Of a stretch of DNA of 64,000 nt, positions 45,870-57,107 are shown piece by piece. Location of the stretch: contig ONZQ02000001.1 in the NCBI GenBank assembly GCA_900312665.1, positions 230,600-294,599 on the forward strand, given 5' to 3'. The position numbers and the translations under genes are program-made. The DNA comes from Cephalotrichum gorgonifer. Its lineage: Eukaryota; Ascomycota; Sordariomycetes; Microascales; Microascaceae. Below the pieces are notes generated by a model. The model was not told where the DNA came from, did not search any database, and saw only the letters and a list, made by a program, of their open reading frames with translations. How positions within the stretch are numbered: position 1 is the first letter of the stretch; each line of letters opens with the position of its first letter.

Positions 45870-46409
45870 ATGGGGATGGGAGTCAAGTTTCTGCCCGAGC
45901 TCTGGGTGGCACCTCCGCCAAATGTAGTACTTGCTGGTGGCGATCAAGGAGCATACACCCGCCGGATTTTTTTTTGGGGGGTCACCGTCGTCGACAATGG
46001 CGAGAAGGGTTCTCGCCGGGAGGAACGAGAGTCAATCTCGCGACGGCGGCGCTGAACAAACGCAAGGATATCTCCGGGACGGGCGCGTACGAGTTTCGGC
46101 CGGAGCGGTGGCTCGTGGGAGATGAGACGGTGCTGGCTAGGATGGATCATGTTCATAACATTATTTTTTGGGGGATATGGGGAAGAATATACGTTTGGGG
46201 AAGAGTATCACGCTTATGGTGACTCGAAAGGCCGTTTTAGAGGTATGTTTGGACAGCAGAAACATGGAGAGAACAGCCACTGGGCTGGGGTTTCGACTAA
46301 AACGGAGGGGTGGATACTAGCTGATGCGCAATTCGTCTTGTCTCTGGCGAGTCCTGCGACGCCGTGGAGGGAGCACAACACCAAGTTGGTTATCGTGACA
46401 GGGCGGTAG
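45870..46409 (+). pseudogene. Cytochrome P450 3'-end relic
   Basis: The frame at 45854-46222 holds a P450 C-terminal segment: GTRVNLATAALNKRKDI, then YEFRPERWLVGDETVLARMD and HVHNIIF. Near 46160-46175 the reading shifts by one base to GYGEEYTFGEEY and later FVLSLASPATPWREHNTKLV, matching the order of the heme loop and final strands of CYP52-like enzymes. The heme-binding Cys is not present (Phe at the expected place), and no N-terminal two-thirds of a P450 is found upstream. It is therefore a dead fragment, unrelated to the intact P450 at 31376-33135. Confidence 0.7.
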
Positions 46410-47025
46410 GAATAACGGGGTAGTACAATGGCCAACCATCCGAGGAAGTGCAAAGGTTTATTGCAGTTCCACTAATCAATGCCCAACCAATAGGTCAGTT
46501 TACTCGTCCACACAAAAAAAAAACTTAGGACCTGTAAGCATACATGACCTAGATATCTAGACGGATAAAAGAAGTGAAATGGTTTAGTTATCTAATTCCC
46601 ATTAATTCAGTTGAGCGCATAGTTGTCCTGCTTATGGGATCGCTGCCTGAGTAGAGATATCTAGAATCTTTACACATTACAGGCTGTGCTGATTATTCCA
46701 CATTGACCTTGCCGCAAAACCACACAAGCCCATTCGCTCAATCGCCATTCCTTCAGGCGCAGTCCAGCTAAAACACTGCCAAGAAGAGGTAGACCCCGCC
46801 AAAAGGTCATCACCCTTCAAACGTAAAAAAGACCTATGCTAAAATATATCGATATTTGCAGTGGCGGTGTATGAGTTCCGACACATAGCCTGCCCGTATG
46901 ATATCCTAACAGAAGAGGGCGCCAATATTAGATACCAGGTTTATAAACTAGACAATCCGGACCTCGTCATAAATCTAAACGGTTCTTAGCCACCATCATC
47001 AAGAAGCAAACCTTTTCCCACTAAC
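46410..47025. other. Intergenic, no gene seen
   Basis: AT-rich sequence containing the promoter of the F-box gene at 47026. Confidence 0.4.
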
Positions 47026-47796
47026 ATGTCCACTGCCACCCACCAGGCCCTTCTCGCCGTCCCCGAGTGCCTCGAGATGGTGCTCCAGGAGCTCGACCCG
47101 ACCACCCTCCTCGTCTCAGCCCAACGCGTCTGCAAGACATGGCGCGACACCATCGCTGGCTCTCAACGACTTCAGCGGAAGCTCTTCTTCGCGCCGTCCG
47201 ACGGCCGCACCGACGGCGCCCGGATCAGAAACCCACTACTCGCCGACGCCTTACCGGCGTTCTTTAATACCGACTTGCGGAAGCCGACCCGTTCCGATTC
47301 CGTCCTCGAGGGTCTCCGCTCAGCGGATGACCAAGACGCCCCTCTTCTGAGAAAGGGCGCGAGCTGGCGGAGGATGTACCCCGAGTACCCCGTCACCTTC
47401 AAGCTCGGAGTCATCGAGGCCCGGGGCCCGTCGCAGCTGTCGTTCTACAGCGGCGTGCTGGACGTTCCTGGGGGAATCACGGCCGGGAAGTTGTTCGATG
47501 TGGCGTACACGATGAACTTGGGGAGGAGGCTGCCGGAGTCGTGGTTCGCGGTGTATTGGAGGGAGAAGGAAAGGGACCCGCCGTTGCATGCCTATTCTTA
47601 CAAGTGTGGGAACGAGGAGGTGGCGCTGTCGCGGATGGAGGGCGATATCAAGATTGTTGTCTACCCGAAGTATCATGCGAAATCCAAGCACGGGCCGGAG
47701 TCTGTGGAGGATGTTGACGCGAGGTATGCGCCGGCGGATTACGAGTTCTCACGGGTTAGTCTGGCCCATACTAATAGTCAGGATTGGTTTGGTTGA
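47026..47796 (+). CDS. F-box domain protein
   Basis: A single-exon protein of 256 residues from ATG at 47026. The N-terminal F-box reads ALLAVPECLEMVLQELDPTT then LLVSAQRVCKTWRDTIAGS. A fixed middle (LQRKLFFAPSDG, RIRNPLLADALPAFF) is typical of a large expanded fungal family, in which the rest of the protein is thought to bind targets for SCF ubiquitin ligases. The C-terminal part includes PEYPVTFKLGVIEARG and WFAVYWREKERDPP. No lesions. Confidence 0.85.
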   Translation: MSTATHQALLAVPECLEMVLQELDPTTLLVSAQRVCKTWRDTIAGSQRLQRKLFFAPSDGRTDGARIRNPLLADALPAFFNTDLRKPTRSDSVLEGLRSADDQDAPLLRKGASWRRMYPEYPVTFKLGVIEARGPSQLSFYSGVLDVPGGITAGKLFDVAYTMNLGRRLPESWFAVYWREKERDPPLHAYSYKCGNEEVALSRMEGDIKIVVYPKYHAKSKHGPESVEDVDARYAPADYEFSRVSLAHTNSQDWFG

Positions 47797-48723
47797 GGGG
47801 TGGACTCTGTGATGAAAGGGGAGCTCAGGAGTGGACGGCAGGAAATACAGAATAAACCAGCCGGGACTGAAGTTGCACCATCTTCTACTATTTCGGTGTT
47901 CCTGATTAAGCCCGCATCTGGGATCTGGCACTGTTATAGGCGTGAGAAGTCCGGTATTGTTTTTCAAGCAGATCGAAAGAAACGAGCCCACGATAACAAG
48001 CCCCTACTCTAGCTCCACATCTGGTCGAAATGCCCACCTGCAACCCCGGTACCCATGCCACTTGGTCATGCGTATGCTGGATGGTATTCAGCCCTCTCAT
48101 AAGCATGTAGGAGCGTCGTGACCCTCTTTCCTCCCACTACTGTCTCTAGGACAGCCGAAGGTAGGGTAGGGAGACGGCGACTCAGGGCCAGCCAGGCTCG
48201 CTTCCGGTCCTACAACTACAACTATAACTGCGGGGCATAGATAAGCTGTGAACAAGTTATGTTGCGAAGAATTCCGGTGCGACCACCAGCCGACGTGAGC
48301 GACTACCAGACCATAGCAAGACCAACAGATTGTGCAGGAAACCACCAGGCCATGTGCGGGGTGGCAGCGGAAGGGGTGCATTGCTATCGTAGGGAGGGTG
48401 GGCGGACTCTAGTGTTATTGGGTTTTATACTGTTGTCTCACCACTTCATCCTTTGAGAAGGTTCCTCTCTCCATGCAAGTAAGCGTGGAGAGAGGGTGGA
48501 GGAAGGAAGGGTGGGAATGGTTGATAGAGAGGTAAACAAGCACATAGTAAAATCGACGTTCCCTGGAACTATATATATTTGCCATATGCCTGCTTCCCCT
48601 CGTCTACGTCTTTCATAAAACGCCCACAACACTCCCCGCCTTAACTCATCTACCGCACTACAGCTCAAACCTTCCTCCCCCTTCATCTTTATATCCTTCC
48701 GCAAACCTTTTACCCATTCCACC
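47797..48723. other. Intergenic; TATA-like element
   Basis: No gene. TATATATA at 48570-48577 lies about 150 bp before the start of the next small gene. Confidence 0.4.
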
Positions 48724-49078
48724 ATGGATATACCTCTCAGAGTTTCCGGGTATCAGACGGAGGCACCCCCGAGTAAGTGAAGTGACTGACTACGCTAGGC
48801 ACGGGAAAACGTTAGACATTGTTCCTAACATGTCGGTCGCAGGCGACACGCCCGTGCAATGGCCCCTCCAACCGGACTTTCAATCCCGTGGCAACGACGT
48901 CTATACCTGTGTATACATACCCTACCTCGCCTATCTTCTACCGGTAAGGAAAGATTAATGACTATTCATGGTGTAGTGCGCCTGTGACTATGGCCCGCAG
49001 AGCCTTGACCAGAATCCGGACTGTGCCTCCTGCAACACACCGCGGTGTGACTCGTGTACGGTCGTTCTCAGGAAGTGA
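48724..49078 (+). CDS. Small cysteine-rich protein (three CxxC pairs), three exons
   Basis: This 72-residue gene is assembled here from short exons. Exon 1 (48724-48772) reads MDIPLRVSGYQTEAPP. An intron with GTAAGT and CTAAC..GCAG ends follows. Exon 2 (48843-48910) gives SDTPVQWPLQPDFQSRGNDV then YTC. A second intron (48911-48976) precedes exon 3 (48977-49078) with CACDYGPQSLDQNPDCAS then CNTPRCDSCTVVLRK and TGA. Three CxxC pairs spaced as in zinc ribbons or knuckles suggest metal binding. The same layout (a CxxC pair, a linker, then two close CxxC pairs) is seen in uncharacterised small fungal proteins. No signal peptide. Phases add up exactly. Confidence 0.6.
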
Positions 49079-51282
49079 AAGGAGGGTTTTCCATTACATC
49101 ATTACTCACTCGGAGAGGCTTCTACACATGCCTACTAAGGAGGTCGTGGGAGGGTCTCATAACTAAATCGCAAGTTGACGTCGTTTTGGAGGATAACAGG
49201 GGGATCGCACAACGAGATTCGTGCAACCGGGGACCCTGTATTGCTGGTCCACTAGTCTGGTGCATGAAAAGTTGTGTTTTCTTGCTCAAGACATTCTTTA
49301 CTCGCTTCTACGGGTCTTGCCTGCCCGCTTATTACACTTGTAGACCTTCTCTTTTGGCAGTCCCCGTGCAATCTTCGTCAAGGTAGCCCCCCTCGGTAAT
49401 TGTTTCAAACGTGGTTTCCGTGACCGGAGGGAGCATTCGACACAGATAAAAGGGAGAGAAATTCAGACGGTGGAAGGTGTGGGAGAGAGTGTTGCAAAAT
49501 CAATATCGCAATGAAGGAAAGAAGGACAGGCAAAGACAAAGAGCGGAGAAGCGACATCGGGTTGCCTAGCTTGTCGAGATGTAGTAAGTCGTAGGTACAA
49601 AACGACATATGGAAGGTGTGATGTCCGGACATGGAGAGTGCAAGTGCCACCTGCCTCCATGGAGAGGATTTGTCACCGACGCCACTTCCATCTTGGTTCC
49701 GGCTGTGCGCTGCACCTGCTTGCTACGGTTCGATATTGGTGCTATTTCCAGCTCTCCGTATAATTCGGAAGGCACGATGCCATCCGTTAACTCCCAAGTC
49801 GACAGGCGTCCGCCGCTCCTCCCCACTTCTGCTTCCTTTCCACTTTCCCATTCTCCCTCTTCATGAACTCAAAGCTGTAGCGACTGGCCGGCATCCCAGC
49901 CAACGTCTTACATGTTAGCCAAAACCCTCGACGTGTGTAAGAACATTGTCGTCCATTATGAAAAACAAATATTCAATCTCTCCATCTTCCCCGTTCCGTG
50001 TTTCCTAATCTTCTTCTTTTATTTTTCCTCCCTCCCGAATCGTCGTCCTCTTCCTCTCTCTCATCTTTCTCATATGTTCGAACGATCATCTGTCTCTTCC
50101 ATCCCCAACAACGATTTCGCCCCTGATCAATCTCTCCTCTGAGGTCTCGTCCCAAGCATCCAACGATCGTCGTTCACTTGCTCCCGTCACCTCAAGTGCT
50201 CTCAGCAGCCGGTCTCGACTCGTCCAACAGCCATCCACAACATCGAGGACAATGTCCCCCCGTATTTTCCGATCTCCCACGGAGGCAGCGGCTGAGGCCG
50301 CAGGTATGGAACGACCCATTCAAGATCACGCAGGGACCCCAACGTACCACTAACTCGCTCACTTTAAGCCTTCTGGCGAGTATCGCCTCTAGATTCTTGA
50401 TTCAATCGACCTGTCTTATCTTCACCATTTGCTTCGTTGAGCGAGCCCCCGGAGGAACACCGCATGGAGGCACTGAGGGAGGAGCTGAAGCACGGATCAA
50501 ATGAGGCCCCGAGCCAAGCACTTCCCGTTCAGTCTCGGTCCCGACACAATTCCTACATCCGGCATTGATGATCTCTATGGACTTGAAGCCATAATCCGAA
50601 GCATGAAAGGCTCCCTGTCGTCATGAGAGTGCCGCAACATTCCCTACGGTATGTCGTCCTTGCTACTCCAACCTGTTCATTCTTGCCTGAACAGTTATCC
50701 CCTATGTCCTGCCCTACCCTTTCCTGTAGCTTACTTCCCCTTGCGCCTTCGTATGACTTGCCGTGTCGTTGGCATCCTATTTAACATCCACCCCGTGCGG
50801 TTTGCGATTACCTCTTTCCACTCACTTCCCCCTTTTCGTCGCCTCCGTGTTAGCCTCGTGTTTTGCACCCCTCATTTATTCTGTTAACAATCCTTGTTAA
50901 AACATGATTCATACCTTATGACTCACTTACCATTAACACATTCCCACTTGACTTACCCGCCCCCCTTCTCCCACATGCATCGTGCCCCGTGCCACATGAA
51001 ATGCTAAACTCGTGAGTTAGCACTGCTCTCTCGGCTTGCGGAAATGGACAGACGACCTCTCGACTATCCTCGACCTACTATGTCCCCGGGCCGGGAGCTC
51101 TCGCCCCGAGAATTTCATGTCCAGGAGCCACAGGATATCGTGGGATCCAGCGTGCGGCGCTGTGCATTCCGTGGAGTAACGAGTGGGGTCACCCATTGGG
51201 GACCCATTCGATGGAAGGTATCGATTCTATCCCCAAGCCTAGCTTAAGACTAGGCACCCTGTCTAATCACTTCATGTTTGCA
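49079..51282. other. Gene-poor region, no recognised gene
   Basis: Many short frames overlap on both strands; none shows a known motif. A short start at 50251 (MSPRIFRSPTEAAAEAA followed by GTATGG) and a separate frame at about 50463-50570 (MEALREELKHGSNEAPSQ) could be exons, but I could not join them in frame. Confidence 0.35.
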
Positions 51283-51384
51283 AGAAGGAGCCCATCATAC
51301 CGCCGCTCTCTCTCAGCCACACCCGCGGAACCGTCGCCGTCGTCGCCGCCCAACGCTTTTTTTTAATCACGCTGAACAATAGAT
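51283..51384. repeat. Diverged duplicate segment, copy A
   Basis: This roughly 100-bp segment aligns with 51963-52061: both begin AGGAGCCCATCA and end near CAATAGA, differing mostly by C/T or G/A changes and a 2-bp gap. On the minus strand both encode an Asp-rich then basic C-terminus (GGDDGDGSAGVAERERR here). The open frame upstream of copy A spans 51363-51629. Confidence 0.5.
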
Positions 51385-51962
51385 CCATCAACCAGTTCCG
51401 GCAGCTGGGAAGAGTCAGCACCAAGGATTTCGGCGTTTACCTCTGTCTCCTCTTGGCACTGGCTCGATCCTCCACTATTACCTCTACGTTGGGTCCGAGA
51501 CAGTTCCGGGGGGTATGCAGACGAGGAAACGGGATAGGCAGACGCCATCAGTATTCGATCCCTGAACTCGTTCGATCCCACATTGTTGTCAAGCTTTGAA
51601 CTCCATCCACGATTACGAAGAAGGGACATTGCTGTGCCTGGAGGTTTGCTGGATTTGTCTACTATTAGTCCTGTGAACTCGGACTAGATCCTTTTGATAA
51701 AATCTTGCGTTGCTGAAGCGCTACGCTTTGTTTCATCTTCCTGTCCCCCCTTCCCCCCCCTTGTCCGTTCTATGCCGACGCAATGTCGGGCTCCACGAGA
51801 CCTCGCCGGCAGCGATCCGAGCCAAGGCCGAAGCGGCCCGCCAGAGGCACACCCCCTGGGGCACAGCCTAGGCAAACCCGACTGTCCATGCTCAAAGGGA
51901 CCACTCCCTTTCCGGCAACCTTCTGAAGGACAGAAAGCCCCGCCAGGAGATATGCCTGCAGG

Positions 51963-52061
51963 CAGGAGCCCATCACGCCGTCTTTTTCTTGGCTGTGCCC
52001 GCAGAATCGTTGTCATCCTCGCCGCGCAGTCTTTTCTCAACGACACTGGGGCAATAGAGGA
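51963..52061. repeat. Diverged duplicate segment, copy B
   Basis: The partner of copy A at 51283-51384. Its minus-strand frame (51973-52293) ends RLRGEDDNDSAGTAKKKTA. The upstream parts of the two frames are not alike, so only a short tail is shared. Confidence 0.5.
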
Positions 52062-53750
52062 GTGGTGAGCAGCCCTCTAGGCCGAGCGCGGGGTCCGTGA
52101 CCTTGGCCGTCTGGGAGAACTTCAAGTCGATGCACAGGCTAGAGGACCTCTGGGTGATGTGAGAGACCCGGACGGAGCGAGAGAAGTACACCCCGGCCGT
52201 CGCAGGGTCGCCAGGCCAATGAGAACGACACAGTACGTACACCATACTGGTTTTGCGGGCAATCGGCCTGGCTCGTTCATTCCCCGGTTGCATGGTGCTC
52301 GCACTTCGGACCTCTTATCTGAATGGGTGTAAGCCGCCTGCGAACAAGGCCATCGCCAGAGGTTTCAAAACGTGAGTTTCTCCTTCCGATCTTACCTCCA
52401 TCATGGCCACAAGATCCCGATGAGTCCTTCTCCTTCTCCAGCCTACGTTGAACCGATCCTAACGCTGTATGTAGGTGGATTGGCGCCTCTATCCTCGCCC
52501 CTCACGCTCAGCCGTCTCAGTTTATGGCCGAATACACGTGTCGGACTGGCCTGGTCATCACGCGCACATGGGTCGACGGACTTGAACACCCTTTGGTTCC
52601 CCATCAACACTCACTACGGCCCAACGGCCTAGAACCTCATCTCCGACGTCCAAGGTGTTCTGAGTGCACCGCTTCCCGCAGCATCTCCGCATGGACGACA
52701 TAGTCAAACTGCGGTCCGGCGTTCTCGAAGAACGTAATTACCCTCCTGGGAAGGGGTGGTCGAGCAGGTGGTCGCCCTGAAGGACGCGCGTTTGGAGGCT
52801 TCGATGATGAGTTCTGCTCCTAGCCCCACCGCCAGTATTTAACCACCCAACCATTAAACCTCCCAACGAACCCCCTGGCCCCTTCTCGCCACTCCAGCTC
52901 CTTCACCCTCCCCTCCTCAGGCCCAGGAGACTCGCCATCATACTCCTTTCTGTTCAAGTCGACTGGACCATGGAAGAAGTAGATGACCTGGTCGTGCTGG
53001 TTTTGGGAAGGATAAGGGCGGAAAACATAACGGATTCGAATGAGAAAGCGAGGATTGCCATCCGAGTCAAGACTGAGGAGTTTGTGCCTCCCCTTTTCCC
53101 CGCCAGCTTCAGCATTCGCCGCCCAGCCTCTGGGAGCAAGTTGCTAAGAGGCGATTCCACAGCGACGACTCTGACAACGACTCTGGGAACAACTCTGGCA
53201 ACAAATTTCACTTTCGAAGCCATGAGGGAAGGAGAGGGTACCTCCTGATTTTCCATGGCGACGTCTCCACATCTCCCCCAACACAGCTGACTTGCCCTTC
53301 GCCCGGATTACAGCAACTACAGTAACATTACGGCCGACGCCCTACTTCTCCTATCCCTATCAGAGAGACGTACTAATGCCAGGGCATACCTCCTCCGCCT
53401 CCCGCGCCCGAAAGAACGGAGAAGAGCCACCACATTGGCTCCCCTGGCACTCGCTGTTTTAACACATACATTCCCTTCACTCGGCAGTGGTATGTATCTG
53501 TGGACGCAGCCCTGGCCACTGCCAGCCCATGGCCAGTCCGACGCCCACCATCGTGTCATCGTCCCAGGTCTTCTCCTAGAGGTGCTTCGTGTTCGCGCCG
53601 CCGGCCTCGTTGCACACTTCAACCACTAGCCCTCGTAACATCATCACCTACGACACTCGGTTCATCGATCGATCGGCCCATCAGGCGGCGATTTTGGACT
53701 TGAGGTCGCACCTGACATCGGAGTCGTAACTATCCCGCCTCCCGAGACTC

Positions 53751-53839
53751 TTATCGGGTTAGCAAGCTAGCTGTCGCAGCCGGCAATCCCCCCGGCATCC
53801 CTATCGGGTTAGAAAAGCAGCTGGCGCGGCCGGCAATCC
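53751..53839. repeat. Imperfect tandem repeat, period 50 bp, two copies
   Basis: Both units share TATCGGGTTAG at the start and GCCGGCAATCC at the end (53751-53789 and 53801-53839) with about 80 percent identity between. Confidence 0.75.
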
Positions 53840-54589
53840 TCGTCGAAGGATTCTTCGGCGTCCCGACCCAAGTTCAGGCAGCCGGTTGGTCCCCCAACGT
53901 CTGTCTTGTCGAAGGGGTCAGGGTGTGACTAAAATGGGCAGGGGATGCCTGCCTGGAGACAAGTATCTGACCTCTAAGGGAATTCCCTATGAGGAGATAA
54001 TTGAGCACCTGATCCCTCACTCAAAGGGATCACTGATGCGGCTCCTACTCAACTCCGACGATCCAGGGTGGAAGAGAGTCGCCGTGTGGGTACACAACGA
54101 CAATGGTGACACCGTTCATCATCATCTTCGCCCGGCCCCGGACGCATTAAGCTGTCGCTACTGACGAGAACCGCCCACCTACCCCCCCTACCAACTCCAC
54201 CCCGGGTGCTTTCTGCCATACGTTAGAAGCCGCCCTCGCTTCCGCAAATGCCAACTTTCATGTTTCTCGAACAAGGCACGCGGCGAGCCCAAACCAGAAC
54301 CTATTATTTCTTGTGGGTGAAGAAGTTTACTTTGGGGTATGGGTAGAGAGGAGGTGTTAGGAAACTGCCGGGTCCTATCCAGACAGAAATTTTAAGGGGG
54401 TTGTTCATCTGGAAGGCAAGGCATCATTCAGACGGGAGCAGGGACGTGACTTCAGAGCATGACAGTTGGAATCAACGAGTTTTCAAGTCCGGGGGAGGAG
54501 TTGTTTGAATATGTCGTCGTCGAGGACGAAGCAAGAAAGAACCTTCCTTGGCTCATTATGCACCTTCATTAGTCTATACAGAGAAAGTA

Positions 54590-54670
54590 CAACAAGAAGT
54601 AGAAGACGTAAAAGAAGAAAGAAGTAGTAGTAGAAGAAAAGGAAGAAGAGAAGAAGAGAAGAAGAAAAAT
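54590..54670. repeat. GAA-rich purine tract
   Basis: Irregular GAA/GTA trinucleotide repeats on the plus strand, shortly after the 3' end of the TBC gene. Confidence 0.8.
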
Positions 54671-54802
54671 GAACGCCCAAACCAATATCTAGCTTCGCTC
54701 CCGCGCGAACGTGATTCATGAATCCAAAAACAAAACGGTCCTGCCCCCTTTCCTGGGATCGACCTCCTTTCCTGGGATCGGCCTGCACTAGGCCCTCCCA
54801 AC

Positions 54803-57107
54803 TTACGACGCCTTCCCGGCTTCCCTAACCCCCTTCATCCACCGATCCTCGGCCCCGACCTCGCCCACGGCCCTCTTCTTCCTCTTGCACCCCTCCGCGC
54901 CGGCGAGCACGGCGCCCACCTGCCCCGCGCCCTTGCACGCCAGTATCGCCCCCTCCTCCTCCACGAGGAGCGCCACCGCGGCCCTCACCAGCACCGTGTC
55001 CCCCTCGAACACGTACACGTCCCACAGCCTCGCCGCCTCGTCCACGGCCAGCGAGCCGGTGAAGAGGCCAGCGAAGACCTCGGAGAGGTACTCGTCCGGG
55101 TCGGCGGCGAGCTCGGCGCCCGCGAGGTGGTCGTGCAGGGGGGCGGACTTCTCCTTCAGTGTCTGGAGGACGAGGTTGTAGGCGGAGGTCTTGGCGCCAG
55201 GGTCGCCGGCGTGGAAGCTGAGGGGGATGGGTCGGTTGAGGACGTTGGAGAGGGCGATGAAGGAGTCGGTTGCGTTGGGAAGGTTTAGAAGGAGGAGCGC
55301 GGCGATGGTCTGGATGGGGTAACGTTAGTGGCAGGGTTCATTTCCAGACTTGGGGGCAATTGGAAAGGGGGAAAAAGGACTAAGTTAAAAAAATCAAAGA
55401 GGGGAGGGGTGAACTCACGTTGCAGCCGGGGACGTAGCCAATATCCCCCCGGTACATCGCATACGCGGATAGCACGTCCACGAGACTCTCGTGTAGCGGA
55501 CCGCCCTCTTGGAAGATGCGCAGGTCGGGCCACGTCCTCTCGCTGACATCCTTCTTTATCGCCTCGAACCACCCTGCCCTCCTTGCGTCCTCGGCATCCC
55601 CCTTCCCATCCTTGATCCTCTCCCGCGCCTCGCGGGACCTCTTTAACGCGGCGGTATACGACAGCTCCGAGAGCCCCAGCTCGTTCCCGATGGCCTTTGA
55701 CCAGACCATTCCCCTGCTCCTCGGCGCGATGCCCTTCCACCAGAGCTCCCGTGTCCGCGGCTCCCGGATGGCGTCCTGCCATCGCGGGAGGATATCCTCC
55801 TCCCATATCCGCATTAGGCTGTCCGCCTTGTCGTCCCTCCTCGAGGTGACCGCATTCTTCGCCATCTCCTTCTTCCTCTCGGCGTCGACGCTGAGCGCCA
55901 TCATCTTCTGGTACTGCTTCAGGTGCCTGCGCTCCTCCGCCGGATCCTTCGGCGGCAGCCACGAGGGCCTCGTGCGGCTCAGCACCGCCTCCTTCTCCTT
56001 TGATATCGGGAGCGGGTCGATCATGACGTTCGTGCGCCGCAGGGGCGGAAGCTCGGGGAGCTGAGAGTGCTTCCTCAGCTGGGGCTCCCAGTGGACAGGG
56101 TCGAAGGCCTGGCTCGAGGCGTCCCACGTGGCGGGCCGCCTGTCGTGGCCCGCCCTCAGCCTCTCTTCCAGGCCGTCGTCGTGCTCCTCGAGCTTCTCCG
56201 TGAGTGCCTTCATCTCGGGGCTCAGGCCCGCCATCGCTATGTTCCAGCTCTTTGCCCTCCCCTTTGCCTGTAGCGGGGTCGGGAACTCGCTGCCCGGACC
56301 GGGGCTGTCGGAGATGGCGGTGTCGGATTTCCACGCGGGAGAGCGGAGGTTGCCCTGGGCGGCGGCGACGGGGGGCGTGCCGTTTCCTACGCTCCGGCCC
56401 CCCTTGACGACATTCTGGGGGAGCAGGAGGGGCGACTGCGGTTGGCTCGTGGGCCGGTCTCTCGTTGGTCGGGGCGAGATGGGGACGTTGTCGAGGATGA
56501 GGCCGTCGGGTATGTCGTCGTCATCGTCGTCGTCGTCGTTGTCGTACTGGCTCTCCAGCTCCAGAACGGTTTTCCTGTCTCTCGTCGACTGCCAACTCTT
56601 CCTCCTCGGCCTCAATATCTGGTTCGGATCCTTAGGGCCAAGTAAGCTGGGGCTCGTGCTCCTCAGAGACCCCGGGTACAAGGACGACGTCGACGTCCGC
56701 ATCGGCGGCCGCCGGTAGGCCCCGGGGCTCCTGGGCGGCTCGCTCAAGCCGGTAGGGCTAACCCCCCGGCCATTGGGTGCTCCGCCCCTCGGGCTCGGCG
56801 GCTCCCTCTGCGGCAGGAACTTCTGTGGCACGTCCGCCCTCGAGCGCGTCAGGGTGCGGGACGACGAGACGCTCCGCACGGAAGCTTGGCCCGAGTCGGA
56901 AGACGGGTACAGCGGGGCGTGGGGCTTCGGGATGGCGAGCCGCAGGTTCGCATCGCGGACGTTCGGGCGGCGGGCGGCGGAGGTGGTGGCGGCGGAAGTA
57001 GTCGTTACATCGTCCAGGGAGATCTCTTCGAAGTTGCTCACGTCGGAGAGCACGCTGCCGCTGTCATCGAGATGGGACTGGTGTGATGAGGATATCGAGG
57101 TTGTCAT
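54803..57107 (-). CDS. TBC-domain protein (Rab GTPase-activating type)
   Basis: A 731-residue protein in two exons (57107-55419, 55309-54803; phases exact). The N-terminal 350 residues are disordered, rich in Ser/Pro/Arg and contain an eight-Asp run. The TBC region starts around residue 460: RELWWKGIAPRSRGMVWSKA, then KKDVSERTWPDLRIFQEGGP with the Arg of the IxxDxxR-like motif, then YRGDIGYVPGCN. The intron falls there and exon 2 continues TIAALLLLNLPNATDSFIAL, LNRPIPLSFHAGDPGA and DEAARLWDVYVFEGDTVLV. TBC proteins stimulate GTP hydrolysis by Rab GTPases in vesicle traffic. The second catalytic motif, normally YxQ, is YVP here, so the dual-finger mechanism may not apply. The neighbour TRAPPC10 also acts in Rab control. 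Confidence 0.9.

Larger units (their letters stand above)
52300..54802. other. Gene-poor region with repeats, no recognised gene
   Basis: The plus frame at 52970-53248 (93 codons) and others lack motifs. The region has an imperfect 50-bp-period tandem duplication (53751-53839) and a GAA-rich tract (about 54590-54670). Confidence 0.35.

Noticed and set aside
55285..56334. 349-codon open frame on the minus strand
   Set aside because: It overlaps the TBC gene in another frame, has Gly/Arg/Glu-rich shadow composition and no motif, while the TBC frame has domains and exact splicing.
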